Numbered from the stretch's first letter, positions 26,367 to 38,417 are shown. The stretch is 64,000 bases of DNA from Paracoccaceae bacterium (GCA_022823605.1 JAJEHS010000008.1:124001-188000); one strand, 5' to 3'. Numbers and translations: made by a program. Notes: generated by a model from the sequence alone, not told the origin.

Positions 26367-26932
26367 TTGCTAGCCTTTTCAAGAATCTTGAATAGATAAT
26401 CATCCATAATATGGCGATTATTGCCGTGTTGTACAAATACGGGCTTTGGTTCAATTTCATCATTCATGTAGCAAATACATTGGTCCATGAGATGGCTATA
26501 TTTGTTCAAAAGCATACGAAGGCTTCTAGGAAATCTTCTTTTAATATCCCTCGATGGTATGTTATGACCACCGCAGTTGACCCTTTCCATAACCCGATTT
26601 ATTGACATTTCCACACTGGGCAGTGCCAAATAGAACAAAATAGTCCGCCAACTCTCAGCACGAAGCCGATTAATAAGCCTAAGATGGGCACGGCCTGACA
26701 ATGTTGTTTCAATTGCAAAATCGTTTCGATCAACCACACATTTCTCGAGTTCACTTAGAAATAAGCGACTTGCTGTGAGCAATTTCCGTTCAGGGAATAA
26801 GGGTGAAATACCTGCAGCTATGAGGTCAGCGTTAATGAAATTGACATCCTCTGACAACTGTTTCAGATAATCCAACCCCAGAGTTGTTTTCCCTGCCCCG
26901 TTTGGGCCAGCCAAAATCCAGCAGGTAGGCAT
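26363..26932 (-). CDS. Zeta-toxin-like P-loop kinase (AAA_33 type)
   Basis: A 189-residue P-loop protein starting MPTCWILAGPNGAGKTT, with the Walker A motif GPNGAGKTT and the zeta-specific segments FINADLIAAGISP and FAIETTLSGRAHL, followed by basic residues of the lid (RVNCGGHNIPSRDIKRRF). Zeta toxins phosphorylate UDP-N-acetylglucosamine and poison wall synthesis, but many chromosomal relatives are uncharacterised. An in-frame TTG lies one codon upstream of the ATG I chose. It is transcribed ahead of its small partner gene. Confidence 0.82.
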   Translation of the reverse strand: MPTCWILAGPNGAGKTTLGLDYLKQLSEDVNFINADLIAAGISPLFPERKLLTASRLFLSELEKCVVDRNDFAIETTLSGRAHLRLINRLRAESWRTILFYLALPSVEMSINRVMERVNCGGHNIPSRDIKRRFPRSLRMLLNKYSHLMDQCICYMNDEIEPKPVFVQHGNNRHIMDDYLFKILEKASK

Positions 26933-26993
26933 CAAACATCATCCATGACAGTCAAAAGCTATTCCATATCTCGTTTTGGGTTATCGACCTTGG

Positions 26994-28211
26994 CTACCGC
27001 TTACTTCTCAGAAGTTGCTTTAAATCGCTATCTGGATTGCCCAGGGTTTCAGGATCAACGCTAATTCCCTGTTCCAGGATACGCTTGCCAACCATATAGG
27101 ACCTTGGATCATTTATGGCATCCACGGCAATGAGATCATCATCCCTCATATACCAGAAACTGACAGAATCTTCCAAATTGCCCTGTCTGGTAATAATGCT
27201 TGTATATCCAGTCCCCAAGCCGGAAATCTGAAGCTTGGCCTCATATTGATCTGTCCAAAACCATGGTACAAATTCATAGTCCTTGCCAGCTCCCATTATG
27301 TTTTCTGCCACCGTTTCGGACTGGTCGATTGCATTTTGTACACTTTCCAGCCTGATAAACGTATCCTGCCACGGAAAGGAAGTACAATCACCTGATGCCC
27401 AGATATTTGCGTGTGAGGTTTGCCCCTTCGCATTGACCCTGATGCCATTTGAAATGTCGAGCCCTGCCTCTTTTGCCAGCGCGTCACCCGGCTGGACTCC
27501 TATCCCGACTATGACAAAATCCACATCCAATTCATCGTCGTTTGACAACACGGCTTTTTGAACCCTTTCTCCACCTTCCAATTGTTTCAATCCAACCCCC
27601 TCCAGCAATCTTGCACCCTTGCTGGTATGAAGGTTTCTGAAGTAAGCAGATGTTTCTGGTGCGACGACGCGCTGCATGATTCTTTCAGCAGCTTCCACGA
27701 TAGTTACCTGCAAACCTTTGGAAATCAGAGCCGAGGCGGTTTCCAGACCGATAAATCCACCACCGACAACCAAAGCCTTTCTGTTTTCTTCAAGTTCCGG
27801 TTGCAGTGCAGTAATGTCGGCAAGATCCCTGATGTAATAAAGGCCACCCAAATCCCCTCCCAGTCGGGCTGGCAGTTTTGTTGGATGGGAACCGGTAGTC
27901 AATACCAGATGGTCGTATGGGATTGATTGGCCATTTGCTTTGACGCTTGAGGCATTTATATCGATTTCCTCGCAACGGGTACCCAACATCAAGTCGATGT
28001 TATTTTCCGTGTAATATGATTGCTGGCGAAGGTATAGCCTGGTTTTTTCCATTTCACCGGTCAGGTATTTCTTGGAAAGTGGGGGCCTTTGGTAGGGCAA
28101 TTCAGGTTCACCACAAATCATGGTTATCTTGCCTGAATAATCCAATGCCCGTAATTTTGACACGACCGATAATCCAGCCTGACCTCCTCCGACTACAACT
28201 ACCCTTTCCAT
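26994..28211 (-). CDS. FAD-dependent ferredoxin/rhodocoxin reductase-like oxidoreductase
   Basis: A 405-residue NAD(P)H-dependent flavoprotein of the type that feeds electrons to small 2Fe-2S ferredoxins. It has FAD-binding VVVVGGGQAGLS at the N-terminus, PYQRPPLSKKYL typical of putidaredoxin and rhodocoxin reductases, a second Rossmann motif VVGGGFIGLETA for NAD(P), and the ANIWASGDC FAD motif. No ferredoxin or cytochrome P450 gene is adjacent. It is divergent from the peroxiredoxin gene across 84 bases, so an oxidative-stress link is possible but unproven. Confidence 0.9.
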   Translation of the reverse strand: MERVVVVGGGQAGLSVVSKLRALDYSGKITMICGEPELPYQRPPLSKKYLTGEMEKTRLYLRQQSYYTENNIDLMLGTRCEEIDINASSVKANGQSIPYDHLVLTTGSHPTKLPARLGGDLGGLYYIRDLADITALQPELEENRKALVVGGGFIGLETASALISKGLQVTIVEAAERIMQRVVAPETSAYFRNLHTSKGARLLEGVGLKQLEGGERVQKAVLSNDDELDVDFVIVGIGVQPGDALAKEAGLDISNGIRVNAKGQTSHANIWASGDCTSFPWQDTFIRLESVQNAIDQSETVAENIMGAGKDYEFVPWFWTDQYEAKLQISGLGTGYTSIITRQGNLEDSVSFWYMRDDDLIAVDAINDPRSYMVGKRILEQGISVDPETLGNPDSDLKQLLRSKR

Positions 28212-28295
28212 AAATCATCCCTAAATGATAACAATACGATAATTAAGTAAATTAACTATTGTATATTTTGTGACAAAGAAAAAAGAAGGAATATT

Positions 28296-28784
28296 ATGGA
28301 AGTTTCAATCGGAAGCAGGCTACCCGAAGCAAAATTATTGCAGTTTGGCCTGAAAGGTCCTGAAGAGGTTTCGCTGAATGAATTGATCGGGGGTGAAAAT
28401 GTCGTAATTTTTGCTGTACCAGGAGCATTTACACCAACCTGTTCAGTTTCACATGTCCCTAGTTTTGTAAGGAATGCATCAAAACTCGCAGACAAGGGGA
28501 TAACCAAAATCATCTGCATCTCGGTCAATGATCCCTTTGTTTTGCAAGCTTGGGAGAAAAACCTTGACATCAAGGAATCAGGCATTCTGCTTTTGGGTGA
28601 CGCAGAGGGTGAATTCATCAGTGCGATAGGGATGGATTTTTCAGCCCCTGCCGTTGGACTTGTTGGTAGATCGAAAAGGTTTACAATGTATGTTGAGGAT
28701 GGGATAGTCAAACAACTCAATGTTGAATCCAACCCTGGCGTATGTGAAATCTCTGCCGCAGAAACCCTACTGGAACAGATTTAA
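28296..28784 (+). CDS. Peroxiredoxin, Prx5 (AhpE/hybrid glutaredoxin-type) family
   Basis: A 162-residue thiol peroxidase. The peroxidatic cysteine lies in AVPGAFTPTCSVSHVPSF, the Prx5 signature. A second cysteine near the C-terminus (NPGVCEIS) could be the resolving residue. It reduces hydrogen peroxide and alkyl hydroperoxides with thioredoxin or glutaredoxin. Divergently arranged with the ferredoxin-reductase-like gene and convergent with the pterin dehydratase gene. Confidence 0.94.
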   Translation: MEVSIGSRLPEAKLLQFGLKGPEEVSLNELIGGENVVIFAVPGAFTPTCSVSHVPSFVRNASKLADKGITKIICISVNDPFVLQAWEKNLDIKESGILLLGDAEGEFISAIGMDFSAPAVGLVGRSKRFTMYVEDGIVKQLNVESNPGVCEISAAETLLEQI

Positions 28785-28807
28785 TTCAGTTCTCCCCTGA
28801 AAAATTT

Positions 28808-29125
28808 TCAGACACCGGTTTGGTCAGGGCTTACCCTTAACTTGTCAATGCGTTTGGCCAGTCGAATATCAAGGTTTGTCAGGCCTTTGGCACTATGAGT
28901 GGTAAGGATCAATATGACCCTGTTGTAGACATTGTGGATTTCGGGATGATGGTTCAACTTTTCCGAAATCAAACCAACTTCCACCAGCCAACCCAAGGCT
29001 TGGATGAAATTTTTGAATTTAAAGGATTTTGCTAAGGAATCCTTTTCATCAATGTACGTCCAGCCCGATTGTTCCAGCTCTGCCAGCATGATATTCCGTT
29101 CATCCTCTGTTAGTAATTCCACCAT
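28808..29125 (-). CDS. phhB: 4a-hydroxytetrahydrobiopterin dehydratase (PhhB/PCD family)
   Basis: A 105-residue pterin-4a-carbinolamine dehydratase that regenerates the pterin cofactor of aromatic amino acid hydroxylases. The active-site region NHHPEIHNVYNRV and the following LTTHSAKGLTNLDIRLA are nearly canonical. It begins three bases after the stop of the upstream FemAB-like gene, so they share a transcript. No phenylalanine hydroxylase gene is in the window; in such organisms the enzyme may serve molybdopterin or another pterin pathway. Confidence 0.93.
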   Translation of the reverse strand: MVELLTEDERNIMLAELEQSGWTYIDEKDSLAKSFKFKNFIQALGWLVEVGLISEKLNHHPEIHNVYNRVILILTTHSAKGLTNLDIRLAKRIDKLRVSPDQTGV

Positions 29126-29128
29126 GAT

Positions 29129-30301
29129 TCAATACTCCTTCTTGAATGGGCCAGATTGTGTCAAATGTTCGATTTCCTCCAAAACCAGATTTTCTTCTTT
29201 TTTGAGAAAGTTTTCAAGGGCCTGATGAAATCCCTGATGTCCTATCCAATGTAGGGAATGGGTTTTGAAGGGTAAATATCCCCTGGCCAGTTTATGATGC
29301 CCACCAGCCCCGGCCTCGACATATTTCAAGCCATGTTGAATGGCATAATCCATGGCCTGGTAGTAACATAATTCAAAATGAAGGAAGTCCTGATATTCCG
29401 TGCATCCCCAGTACCTGCCGAACAGTTTGTCCCGACCTATGAAATTAAGCGCACCAGCTATGGGATATCCATCCTTTTCACACAAAAGGAGCAGGATATC
29501 ATCGGCCATTGAATCTCCCACTATGCTGAAGAACTCCCTTGTCAGATATGGATATCCCCATTTCCTCATGCCGGTCTCTTGGTAGAACAACCAGAATGAA
29601 TCCCAATGGTGTTCCTGTATTTGATCACCGTTCAACAGCTTGATTTTCCCGCCAAAGGTTTGAAGATTTTTCCTTTCCCTCCGGATATTCCGTCTCTTGC
29701 GGGAAGACAATTCATTCAGAAACTGATCAAAATCACAATACCCCGGATTGGTCCACCGATATTGATAGCCAGTTCTATGCAACAACCCGTATTCCTGGCC
29801 GTGTTCAACCTCTTCGGATGTACAAAAATTGATATGGGCTGACGAAAAGGATTGTCCCTTGATGATACTCTTCATTGCTTGTATCAAGGCACTGAAACCA
29901 ATGGATTCATAGCCCGGTTTGGCAAGAAACCTTTGACCTGTGGCGGGAGTAAATGGTACAGCTGACAGTAGTTTGGGATAGTAGGATTCTCCCATGAATT
30001 CGTATTCCTGGGCCCATGAGTAGTCAAAAATAAATTCACCCATGCTGTTGAACTTGACGTAAAGGGGCATGACAGCAATAAAATCACCGCCCTCGGTGAC
30101 CACGAGATGTATGGGTACCCAACCTGCTTCGGGTGAAGTCGACTTCGATTCTTCAAGGGCAAGAAGAAAACCGTGTTTGGTAAAAGGATCTATTGATCGT
30201 CCATTGGATGAATCTGACCTGGCACAAGCATCCCACTTATCTGCAGGAATGTCCTTGATGGCTTGATAGGCAATCACTTTAATATCAAGCGGCTTATCCA
30301 T
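29129..30301 (-). CDS. FemAB/GNAT-like acyltransferase (COG3146, DUF482)
   Basis: A 390-residue protein of the DUF482 family, a double GNAT fold related to FemAB aminoacyltransferases. Family features visible are the WDACA start region, RKRRNIRRERK near the middle and VEAGAGGHHKLARGYLP near the C-terminus. FemAB relatives add amino acids to peptidoglycan precursors; the substrate of this proteobacterial branch is not established. First gene of a pair with phhB. A RidA gene lies upstream on the same strand after 32 bases. Confidence 0.85.
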   Translation of the reverse strand: MDKPLDIKVIAYQAIKDIPADKWDACARSDSSNGRSIDPFTKHGFLLALEESKSTSPEAGWVPIHLVVTEGGDFIAVMPLYVKFNSMGEFIFDYSWAQEYEFMGESYYPKLLSAVPFTPATGQRFLAKPGYESIGFSALIQAMKSIIKGQSFSSAHINFCTSEEVEHGQEYGLLHRTGYQYRWTNPGYCDFDQFLNELSSRKRRNIRRERKNLQTFGGKIKLLNGDQIQEHHWDSFWLFYQETGMRKWGYPYLTREFFSIVGDSMADDILLLLCEKDGYPIAGALNFIGRDKLFGRYWGCTEYQDFLHFELCYYQAMDYAIQHGLKYVEAGAGGHHKLARGYLPFKTHSLHWIGHQGFHQALENFLKKEENLVLEEIEHLTQSGPFKKEY

Positions 30302-30333
30302 GGTCGATTGATCCTGAAGGAGGCATTTTCAAA

Positions 30334-30813
30334 TCAACAGCAAGATGTACCGGTATCTATCTGGAAGATACCTTCGACTTCAACTGGTATCCCAAAGGGG
30401 AGATCGGCCATGCCTACCGCCGAACGAGCATGCCTGCCTTTTTCACCGAGAGCCTCGACAAAGAAATCGGAACAGCCATTGACAACAGCAGGATGTTGAC
30501 CAAAATCGGGGGTCGAATTTACAAAACCGGTTAGTTTCACGACTCTCTCCAAGCGTTCCAAATCACCATCACAAGCATCCTTCACTTGAGCCAGAAGGTT
30601 GATTGCACAGATTCTGGCAGCCTTTGCACCCTCCTCTATTGACATGGTATCCCCCAACTTGCCCTTGACCATATTTTTTCCCTCAAGCGGAACCTGACCG
30701 GAAACATATACTAGGTTACCCACAACGACATAGGGTATGTAGTTGAATACGGGTTTTGGCATGGGAGGTAAAATAACGCCCATTTTTTCAAGATTCTTCT
30801 CAATTGTGTTCAT
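30334..30813 (-). CDS. RidA family protein (YjgF/YER057c/UK114)
   Basis: A 159-residue protein of the larger RidA subgroup. Segments VVVGNLVYVSGQVPLEG, NLLAQVKDACDGDLERLERVVKLTGFVNS, HPAVVNGCSDFFVEALGEKG and ARSAVGMADLPFGIPVEVEG are family landmarks. RidA deaminates reactive enamine/imine intermediates from pyridoxal enzymes. The start is the ATG preceded by GGAG; a TTG four codons earlier would swallow the Shine-Dalgarno. The C-terminus GTSCC adds two cysteines that are not catalytic in the family. Confidence 0.92.
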   Translation of the reverse strand: MNTIEKNLEKMGVILPPMPKPVFNYIPYVVVGNLVYVSGQVPLEGKNMVKGKLGDTMSIEEGAKAARICAINLLAQVKDACDGDLERLERVVKLTGFVNSTPDFGQHPAVVNGCSDFFVEALGEKGRHARSAVGMADLPFGIPVEVEGIFQIDTGTSCC

Positions 30814-30932
30814 TCCCAACTCCAAAAAAGTAAATTCGAAAGCTAAATAAAGTTCATTTGTCAGGGTATCCCTATTAGCACAGCCACAATACCCCCAAAA
30901 GGAGAATCTTTGTTTTTCGACACAAGAATTCC

Positions 30933-32897
30933 CTAAAGCAGTGGGATGGGCTTCATTCCGCTGAGAATTTTCTCCATTGCCAAACGCCAGATTTCGGCAG
31001 GCAGACCACCACCGGTTACATTCTTCAGTGGCCTGTTGTTGTCATAACCCATCCAGACCCCGGTTACATAGTTGCTGGTAAATCCGATGAACCAGGCATC
31101 CCTGGCAGATTGTGTCGTTCCCGTCTTGCCTGCACTTTGCCAATTATCCATCTTGGCCCTCTGTCCCGTACCTTGTTCAATGACCTTGTTCAACATGTAA
31201 ACCAATTGTCTGGCAGTAGAACCGGAAATTGCCCTTTGACCTGATTTTCCCCGCATTCTGAACAGAACCGTATCTTCCCCCTTCAGTCTGATTTCTTCGA
31301 TCCCGAAAGGTATGACTTCCCAACCCCCACTCAGAATACCCGTGTAAAGCCCTGTCATCTCCAGAAGAGTTGCTTCAGAGGTCCCCAAGGCAAGACTTGG
31401 GCCACTTACCAGCTGACTTTTCAGACCTAGCTTGCGAGCGATGGACGCAACCCTGTCTCGTCCCACCCCCAAGAGAATCTGGACTGCAACAGAATTCAAG
31501 GATTTTGCCATTGCCTCGGTTAGTGTAACCGTTCCAAAATATTTATTCTCATAATTTTTTGGTGTCCAGGTTTTGCCGTCTCGCAAACGAACGGAAATGG
31601 GTTCGTCAATATAGGTATCCCTATAGTTCAGACCAGCTTCCAAGCCTGCAGCAAAAACGATGGGCTTGAACAGGGAGCCGGTTTGCCGGTAGGCGCTGGA
31701 TGCACGGTTGAATAATCCCGAGGCTTCAAAGTTCTTGCCTCCCACCATTCCGAGAACCGCTCCATCTCTTGACATTGTTACAACAGCCAGTTCAACATTG
31801 GACCCTTTATAAATCTTAGTGGAAAAGACTTCCCTTACGGCATCTTCCAATGCTTTCTGTATGGACAGGTCGAAGGTGGTCTGGATTTCAACATCCTCCC
31901 GGGTATCATAGGTGAGAAACCCCGGGGCAGTCTGCAAAATCCAGTCAACATAATGTCCCCCCGACTTGTTGGTGGATTCAGGAAACAACTGGGCAGGATT
32001 ATTTATGGCATCCCGGGCTGCATTGGGAGAAATGTATCCTTGATCCCCCATCAGGGAAACCACCAAATTGGCCCTTTGCTGGGAAATCGTAAGGTTCCTG
32101 GTAGGTGCGTATCGGGATGGTGCCTTCAGCAGACCGGCAAGTAGGGCCGCTTCACCAAGCGTCAGAGATCTTGCCCGCTTGCCAAAATACCTTTGGCTAG
32201 CGGCTTCAAAGCCGGTGGCACCGGCCCCCAGATAAGCCCTGTTCAGGTAAACCATCAGGATTTCATCCTTGGTATATTTCAATTCCAGAGCCAGAGCAAA
32301 AGGGATTTCCTTAACCTTGCGCCAAAGGGTATTGGTTCGGCATGATTTCTCGTAATCCCTTGGTTCCGGCCATTTTTCGGAATCATAGGGTTTGTTGAAG
32401 CACAGCAATTTTCCTACCTGCTGTGTAATTGTTGAGCCCCCATGCCCGACAAAGGGTGACCTGCCTTCCCTCATATTGATGATTATTGCACCGATGATAC
32501 CTCTCGGACTGATCCCCAAATGTCTGTAAAATCTTTTATCCTCTACGGCAATTATGGCATTGATCAAATGAGGAGAAACCGTATCAACTGTCAATTGACC
32601 GCCAAATTGCTCACCCCACCAGGAGAATATTTTTCCATTGCGGTCAAAGAAGGTGATGGATCCCTTGGTTCGACCATCTATCAGGTTATCAGCTGTTGGT
32701 AGGGAAGAATAGAAATAGATGGTGGATATTGCCAGAATGATGAACAATATCGTACACATTCGCCAACCAAAAGCCCAGACAGCCCTGAAAACCAATTTGC
32801 GAGTCCGACTCCAATATTCTGGAGGTCCGGTTTTTGTTTTCCGCCGGACTTTCCGTTCAGGAGTCTTGGGAGACCCTTTAGATTGGGGTGAATTCAT
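30933..32897 (-). CDS. Class A penicillin-binding protein (PBP1A-type glycosyltransferase/transpeptidase)
   Basis: A bifunctional peptidoglycan synthase of 654 residues anchored by one N-terminal membrane helix (about 40-65) after a basic cytoplasmic tail. The glycosyltransferase domain has EDKRFYRHLGISPRG (catalytic Glu near residue 118) and GGSTITQQVGKLL. The transpeptidase domain has TGSLFKP (nucleophilic Ser near 400), SLNS and KTGTTQSARDAWFIGF (near 595). It polymerises and cross-links peptidoglycan in the periplasm. It is shorter than the roughly 800-residue PBP1A because the OB-like insertion seems absent. Transcribed alone. Confidence 0.94.
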   Translation of the reverse strand: MNSPQSKGSPKTPERKVRRKTKTGPPEYWSRTRKLVFRAVWAFGWRMCTILFIILAISTIYFYSSLPTADNLIDGRTKGSITFFDRNGKIFSWWGEQFGGQLTVDTVSPHLINAIIAVEDKRFYRHLGISPRGIIGAIIINMREGRSPFVGHGGSTITQQVGKLLCFNKPYDSEKWPEPRDYEKSCRTNTLWRKVKEIPFALALELKYTKDEILMVYLNRAYLGAGATGFEAASQRYFGKRARSLTLGEAALLAGLLKAPSRYAPTRNLTISQQRANLVVSLMGDQGYISPNAARDAINNPAQLFPESTNKSGGHYVDWILQTAPGFLTYDTREDVEIQTTFDLSIQKALEDAVREVFSTKIYKGSNVELAVVTMSRDGAVLGMVGGKNFEASGLFNRASSAYRQTGSLFKPIVFAAGLEAGLNYRDTYIDEPISVRLRDGKTWTPKNYENKYFGTVTLTEAMAKSLNSVAVQILLGVGRDRVASIARKLGLKSQLVSGPSLALGTSEATLLEMTGLYTGILSGGWEVIPFGIEEIRLKGEDTVLFRMRGKSGQRAISGSTARQLVYMLNKVIEQGTGQRAKMDNWQSAGKTGTTQSARDAWFIGFTSNYVTGVWMGYDNNRPLKNVTGGGLPAEIWRLAMEKILSGMKPIPLL

Positions 32898-33047
32898 TGC
32901 TCGACATTATTATCCGAATTTCACTGGATTCAGGTATTTGAGGCCAGTTTTACGGTATCAGTTGTTAAATTTGTCTCTTGATGAGAAGCTTCTTCAGTGT
33001 ACGAAATTTACAATAATCATGCAATCAATAAGACGGTAAATGCAATT

Positions 33048-34355
33048 TTAGACAATTACCTCCAGTGGAACCTGAGCGCCAACTTCGAAAATCTTCCTGT
33101 AATGTTCTATCAAATTCTCTGGTCCAGTGGCTTTTCTGGGGTTATCTGAAAGTTTTACGGTAGGTCGGTTGTTGGCACTGGCAGCCTTGCAAACCAAAGA
33201 GATGGGTGCAAGCCCATCATCCGGTGCAAAACCTCGAAAGTCATTGGTTAACAGGGTCCCCCAGCCAAAACTCAATCTTACACGCCCCGAAAACTGATTA
33301 TGAAGTTCCTCAATGGTGCCTACATCCAGCCCGTCAGAAAAGATCAACAGTTTCTGACTGATATCCTCTCCCCTTTGTTTCCACCAGTCAAGGGCAACTT
33401 CTCCCATTTCACCCGGCATTCCTGAATCAATCCTGATGCCTGTCCATTTTGCAAGCCAATCCGGGGCATTCCTCAGCAACTGTTCAGTACCATAGGTATC
33501 GGCTAGAATTATCCTTAGATTTCCATCGTACTCCTTCTGCCAATCTTGCAAAAGTTGATAGGGTGCATCTGCCAATTCCACATCATTATCGGCTAGGGCA
33601 CAATATATCATTGGAAGTTCATGGGCACTGGTACCTATGGCTTCAACCTCCCTTCTCATGGCAATGAGGCAATTTGATGTTCCTATAAACTTATTGCCCA
33701 AACCTTCACTCAAGGCCTGAACACACCAATCCTGCCAAAGGTAGGAGTGTCTTCTTCGAGTTCCGAAATCAGCCAAGCGAAGATCTTTCAGATTGCCAAG
33801 ACGCAGGGTGTTTTCCCAAACCCGCGTCATGGCACGAGCGTAAAGAACCTGAAGTTCAAATCGCCCCAGTTTCTTGAGAATGGAGCGGGAACGAAGTTCG
33901 GTCAATACAGCCAAAGCAGGAATTTCCCACATCATCACCTCTGGCCAAAGGCCTTCGAAGGACAGTTCAAATTGACCATCCCTGATTTCAAGGTGATATG
34001 GTGGCAGTTGGAGATTTTCGAACCAATCAATAAATTCCGGTCGGAACATTTGTCTTTTGCCGTAAAACACATTCCCCCTTAGCCAGGTAGATTCCCCTCT
34101 GGAAAGTCTGAGTGTTCTGATATGATCAAGCTGTTCTTCCAATTCCTTTTTGTCGATCAGGTCTGCCAGGGGAACATTTCCCGTTCTGTTAATCAAATTG
34201 AACACAACCCTGACCCTGGGATGATTTTCCAAGATAAACTGGCACATGAGCAACTTGTAGAAATCGGTGTCGATCAATGACCTGACGATGGGGTCTATTT
34301 TCCAATTATGATTATAGACCCTGGTAGCTATGTCAACGTTGGGAGTAAACATCAT
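33048..34355 (-). CDS. pncB: Nicotinate phosphoribosyltransferase PncB
   Basis: A 435-residue enzyme that converts nicotinic acid and PRPP to nicotinate mononucleotide in NAD salvage. Characteristic segments are LIDTDFYKLLMCQFI near the N-terminus, DFGTRRRHSYLWQDW, FIGTSNCL with ALDWW and IFSDGLDVGTIEEL, and FGWGTLLTNDF binding the phosphoribosyl group. Nine bases separate it from the upstream pncA on the same strand, forming a nicotinamide-to-NaMN salvage operon. Confidence 0.96.
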   Translation of the reverse strand: MMFTPNVDIATRVYNHNWKIDPIVRSLIDTDFYKLLMCQFILENHPRVRVVFNLINRTGNVPLADLIDKKELEEQLDHIRTLRLSRGESTWLRGNVFYGKRQMFRPEFIDWFENLQLPPYHLEIRDGQFELSFEGLWPEVMMWEIPALAVLTELRSRSILKKLGRFELQVLYARAMTRVWENTLRLGNLKDLRLADFGTRRRHSYLWQDWCVQALSEGLGNKFIGTSNCLIAMRREVEAIGTSAHELPMIYCALADNDVELADAPYQLLQDWQKEYDGNLRIILADTYGTEQLLRNAPDWLAKWTGIRIDSGMPGEMGEVALDWWKQRGEDISQKLLIFSDGLDVGTIEELHNQFSGRVRLSFGWGTLLTNDFRGFAPDDGLAPISLVCKAASANNRPTVKLSDNPRKATGPENLIEHYRKIFEVGAQVPLEVIV

Positions 34356-34364
34356 GATAAGTGA

Positions 34365-34994
34365 TTATGACAGTAATTCAGCAATGGTTGAAAGAACAAT
34401 ACCATTTGATCGCATATCATTCAAAGCATTATCCAACGAACCCTCTAGGTCAATCGCACGAGAGGCATCCATCAAAACGGTTACCTGATATCCCAGTTTC
34501 ATGGCATCGATGGCCGAGTAGTAAACACAGAAATCTGTGGCCAGACCGGCACAAACAACTTTTTCCATGTTTCTGTTCTTTAGATATCCATCCAAACCAG
34601 TTGTAGTTTTCCGATCATTTTCGAAAAATGCCGAATAGCTGTCAATTTCCTTGCGGAAGCCCTTTCTGATGATCAGGTCGGCATGATCTGTTTGGAGGTC
34701 CTTGTGAAATTCGGCGCCCTTCGTTCCCTGTACACAATGATCAGGCCACAGGACCTGTTCTCCGTAAGACAATGGTATTAGGTCATAAACAGACTTGCCT
34801 TTGTGGTTTGATGCAAATGAAGTATGTACCCCTGGATGCCAGTCCTGTGTATAAACCGTGGCAGGAAATCGTGGTAATAACTTGTTTATGGGTTCAATGA
34901 CTTGATCTCCGCCGGGTACTGCCAAGGCTCCACCAGGGCAAAAATCATTCTGGACATCAATGACCAAAAAAACGGTATCTTTATGGATTTCCAT
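34365..34994 (-). CDS. pncA: Nicotinamidase PncA
   Basis: A 209-residue isochorismatase-fold hydrolase that deamidates nicotinamide to nicotinic acid. The catalytic triad is visible as Asp in VFLVIDVQNDFCPGG, Lys in DLIIRKG and Cys in VCAGLATDFCVYYSA. The metal-binding YTQDWHPGVHTSF is intact. The product is the substrate of PncB, encoded nine bases downstream, so the pair makes a complete two-step salvage route. Confidence 0.96.
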   Translation of the reverse strand: MEIHKDTVFLVIDVQNDFCPGGALAVPGGDQVIEPINKLLPRFPATVYTQDWHPGVHTSFASNHKGKSVYDLIPLSYGEQVLWPDHCVQGTKGAEFHKDLQTDHADLIIRKGFRKEIDSYSAFFENDRKTTTGLDGYLKNRNMEKVVCAGLATDFCVYYSAIDAMKLGYQVTVLMDASRAIDLEGSLDNALNDMRSNGIVLSTIAELLS

Positions 34995-35103
34995 TATTTC
35001 ATCCCTTTCCTGGAGAGCATTACGAATCCATTATACCAACCCGCAAGTCTCTTATTCAAGAAAAAGGCTCCAAAAAGGAAGATTCATTTGCTCCGATCGT
35101 CAT

Positions 35104-35655
35104 TTAGGGAATTGGGTCATTTACAAATTGTACCAGAACAACAGCATCTTCATAGTCTAGATTTTCTGTCAGGCACCATTGAGGAATGTCATGCTTATCC
35201 GGGTTGTAATATTCAAATCCAGCCTTTTGATAGGTGGCAACTGCTCGCTTGTTACGTGCCGAGGGCCTGATGATCAGGATATCTACCTTTTTTTCCCTCT
35301 TCAGCTTACCAATGGCAGTAATCAATGCTGAGGACCCATATCCCTTGTTCCAGTTATGTTTGCTGGCAATCCACAAATCCAGTTCGGCAACCTGATCTCG
35401 TATGAAATAGCTGACTGCACCAATTTCTTCCTGATCTACAACAATAAGAAACAGGCGGAAATCACCATGATCCAGAAAAGCTTCATCATTGTAGTCGTCA
35501 CAAAACTCTTCATAGGTGGGTACAGGTGCATCAGGAAAAGTTGGTGGTCCAAGCATTTCGGAAGTTGCATCTGAGCAAGCCAGCCACCTGTATATTTTGT
35601 CCTGATCATATAAAGTTGCTTGCTTAAGCCTCAGGGAACTATCCGGGTTTGTCAT
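35104..35655 (-). CDS. GNAT family N-acetyltransferase (AAC(6')-like)
   Basis: A 183-residue acetyltransferase. The acetyl-CoA loop region NWNKGYGSSALITAIGKL matches GNAT motif A, and NKRAVATYQKAGFEYY is the usual C-terminal motif B. The N-terminal half (LRLKQATLYDQDKIYRWLACSD) resembles aminoglycoside 6'-acetyltransferase-like proteins, but the key residues for drug binding cannot be judged. No operon partner; divergent from gyrB across 290 bases. Confidence 0.85.
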   Translation of the reverse strand: MTNPDSSLRLKQATLYDQDKIYRWLACSDATSEMLGPPTFPDAPVPTYEEFCDDYNDEAFLDHGDFRLFLIVVDQEEIGAVSYFIRDQVAELDLWIASKHNWNKGYGSSALITAIGKLKREKKVDILIIRPSARNKRAVATYQKAGFEYYNPDKHDIPQWCLTENLDYEDAVVLVQFVNDPIP

Positions 35656-35942
35656 TGGTTTACCTCTCTATAATGCCCGAAAAATTGTACTGGTTTAGTA
35701 TTTTATCTACAAACTTCTTTACAAGAATGCCTGATGTCAAGGATTTGTTTTTTTCACTACATCACATTTTGAAATGGGCATAACTCTGATTCCATGAGAC
35801 AGGTAATTTGAAGAACAAAAAATCATGTTTCCGTGGTCATGTTAGGATTGCAGGATTACAGTTATAAAAAAGAACCAAAATTATGCTCGTGTATGTTTTA
35901 TTTTCCAATCAAAACAAGTATATTTTAGGGAGGAGAAAATAG

Positions 35943-38369
<2,427 letters not shown>

Positions 38370-38387
38370 TCGAATATAACCTTGGAG

Positions 38388-38417
38388 TGACCAAATTACG
38401 GAATAATTATTTGGTCA
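38388..38417. terminator. Convergent stem-loop between gyrB and the methyltransferase gene
   Basis: TGACCAAAT (38388-38396) pairs perfectly with ATTTGGTCA (38409-38417) around a 12-base loop. It sits 18 bases after the gyrB stop and covers the last codons of the convergent methyltransferase gene. This is plausible as a shared bidirectional terminator, but no long T-run is present. Confidence 0.35.

Noticed and set aside
28797-28811. Palindrome CTGAAAAATTTTCAG between the peroxiredoxin and phhB genes
   Set aside because: The arms leave no loop and are mostly A and T, so it is a weak terminator candidate and could be chance.
34846-34856. DnaA-box-like TGTGTATAA inside pncA
   Set aside because: Single site inside coding sequence with no cluster; expected by chance.
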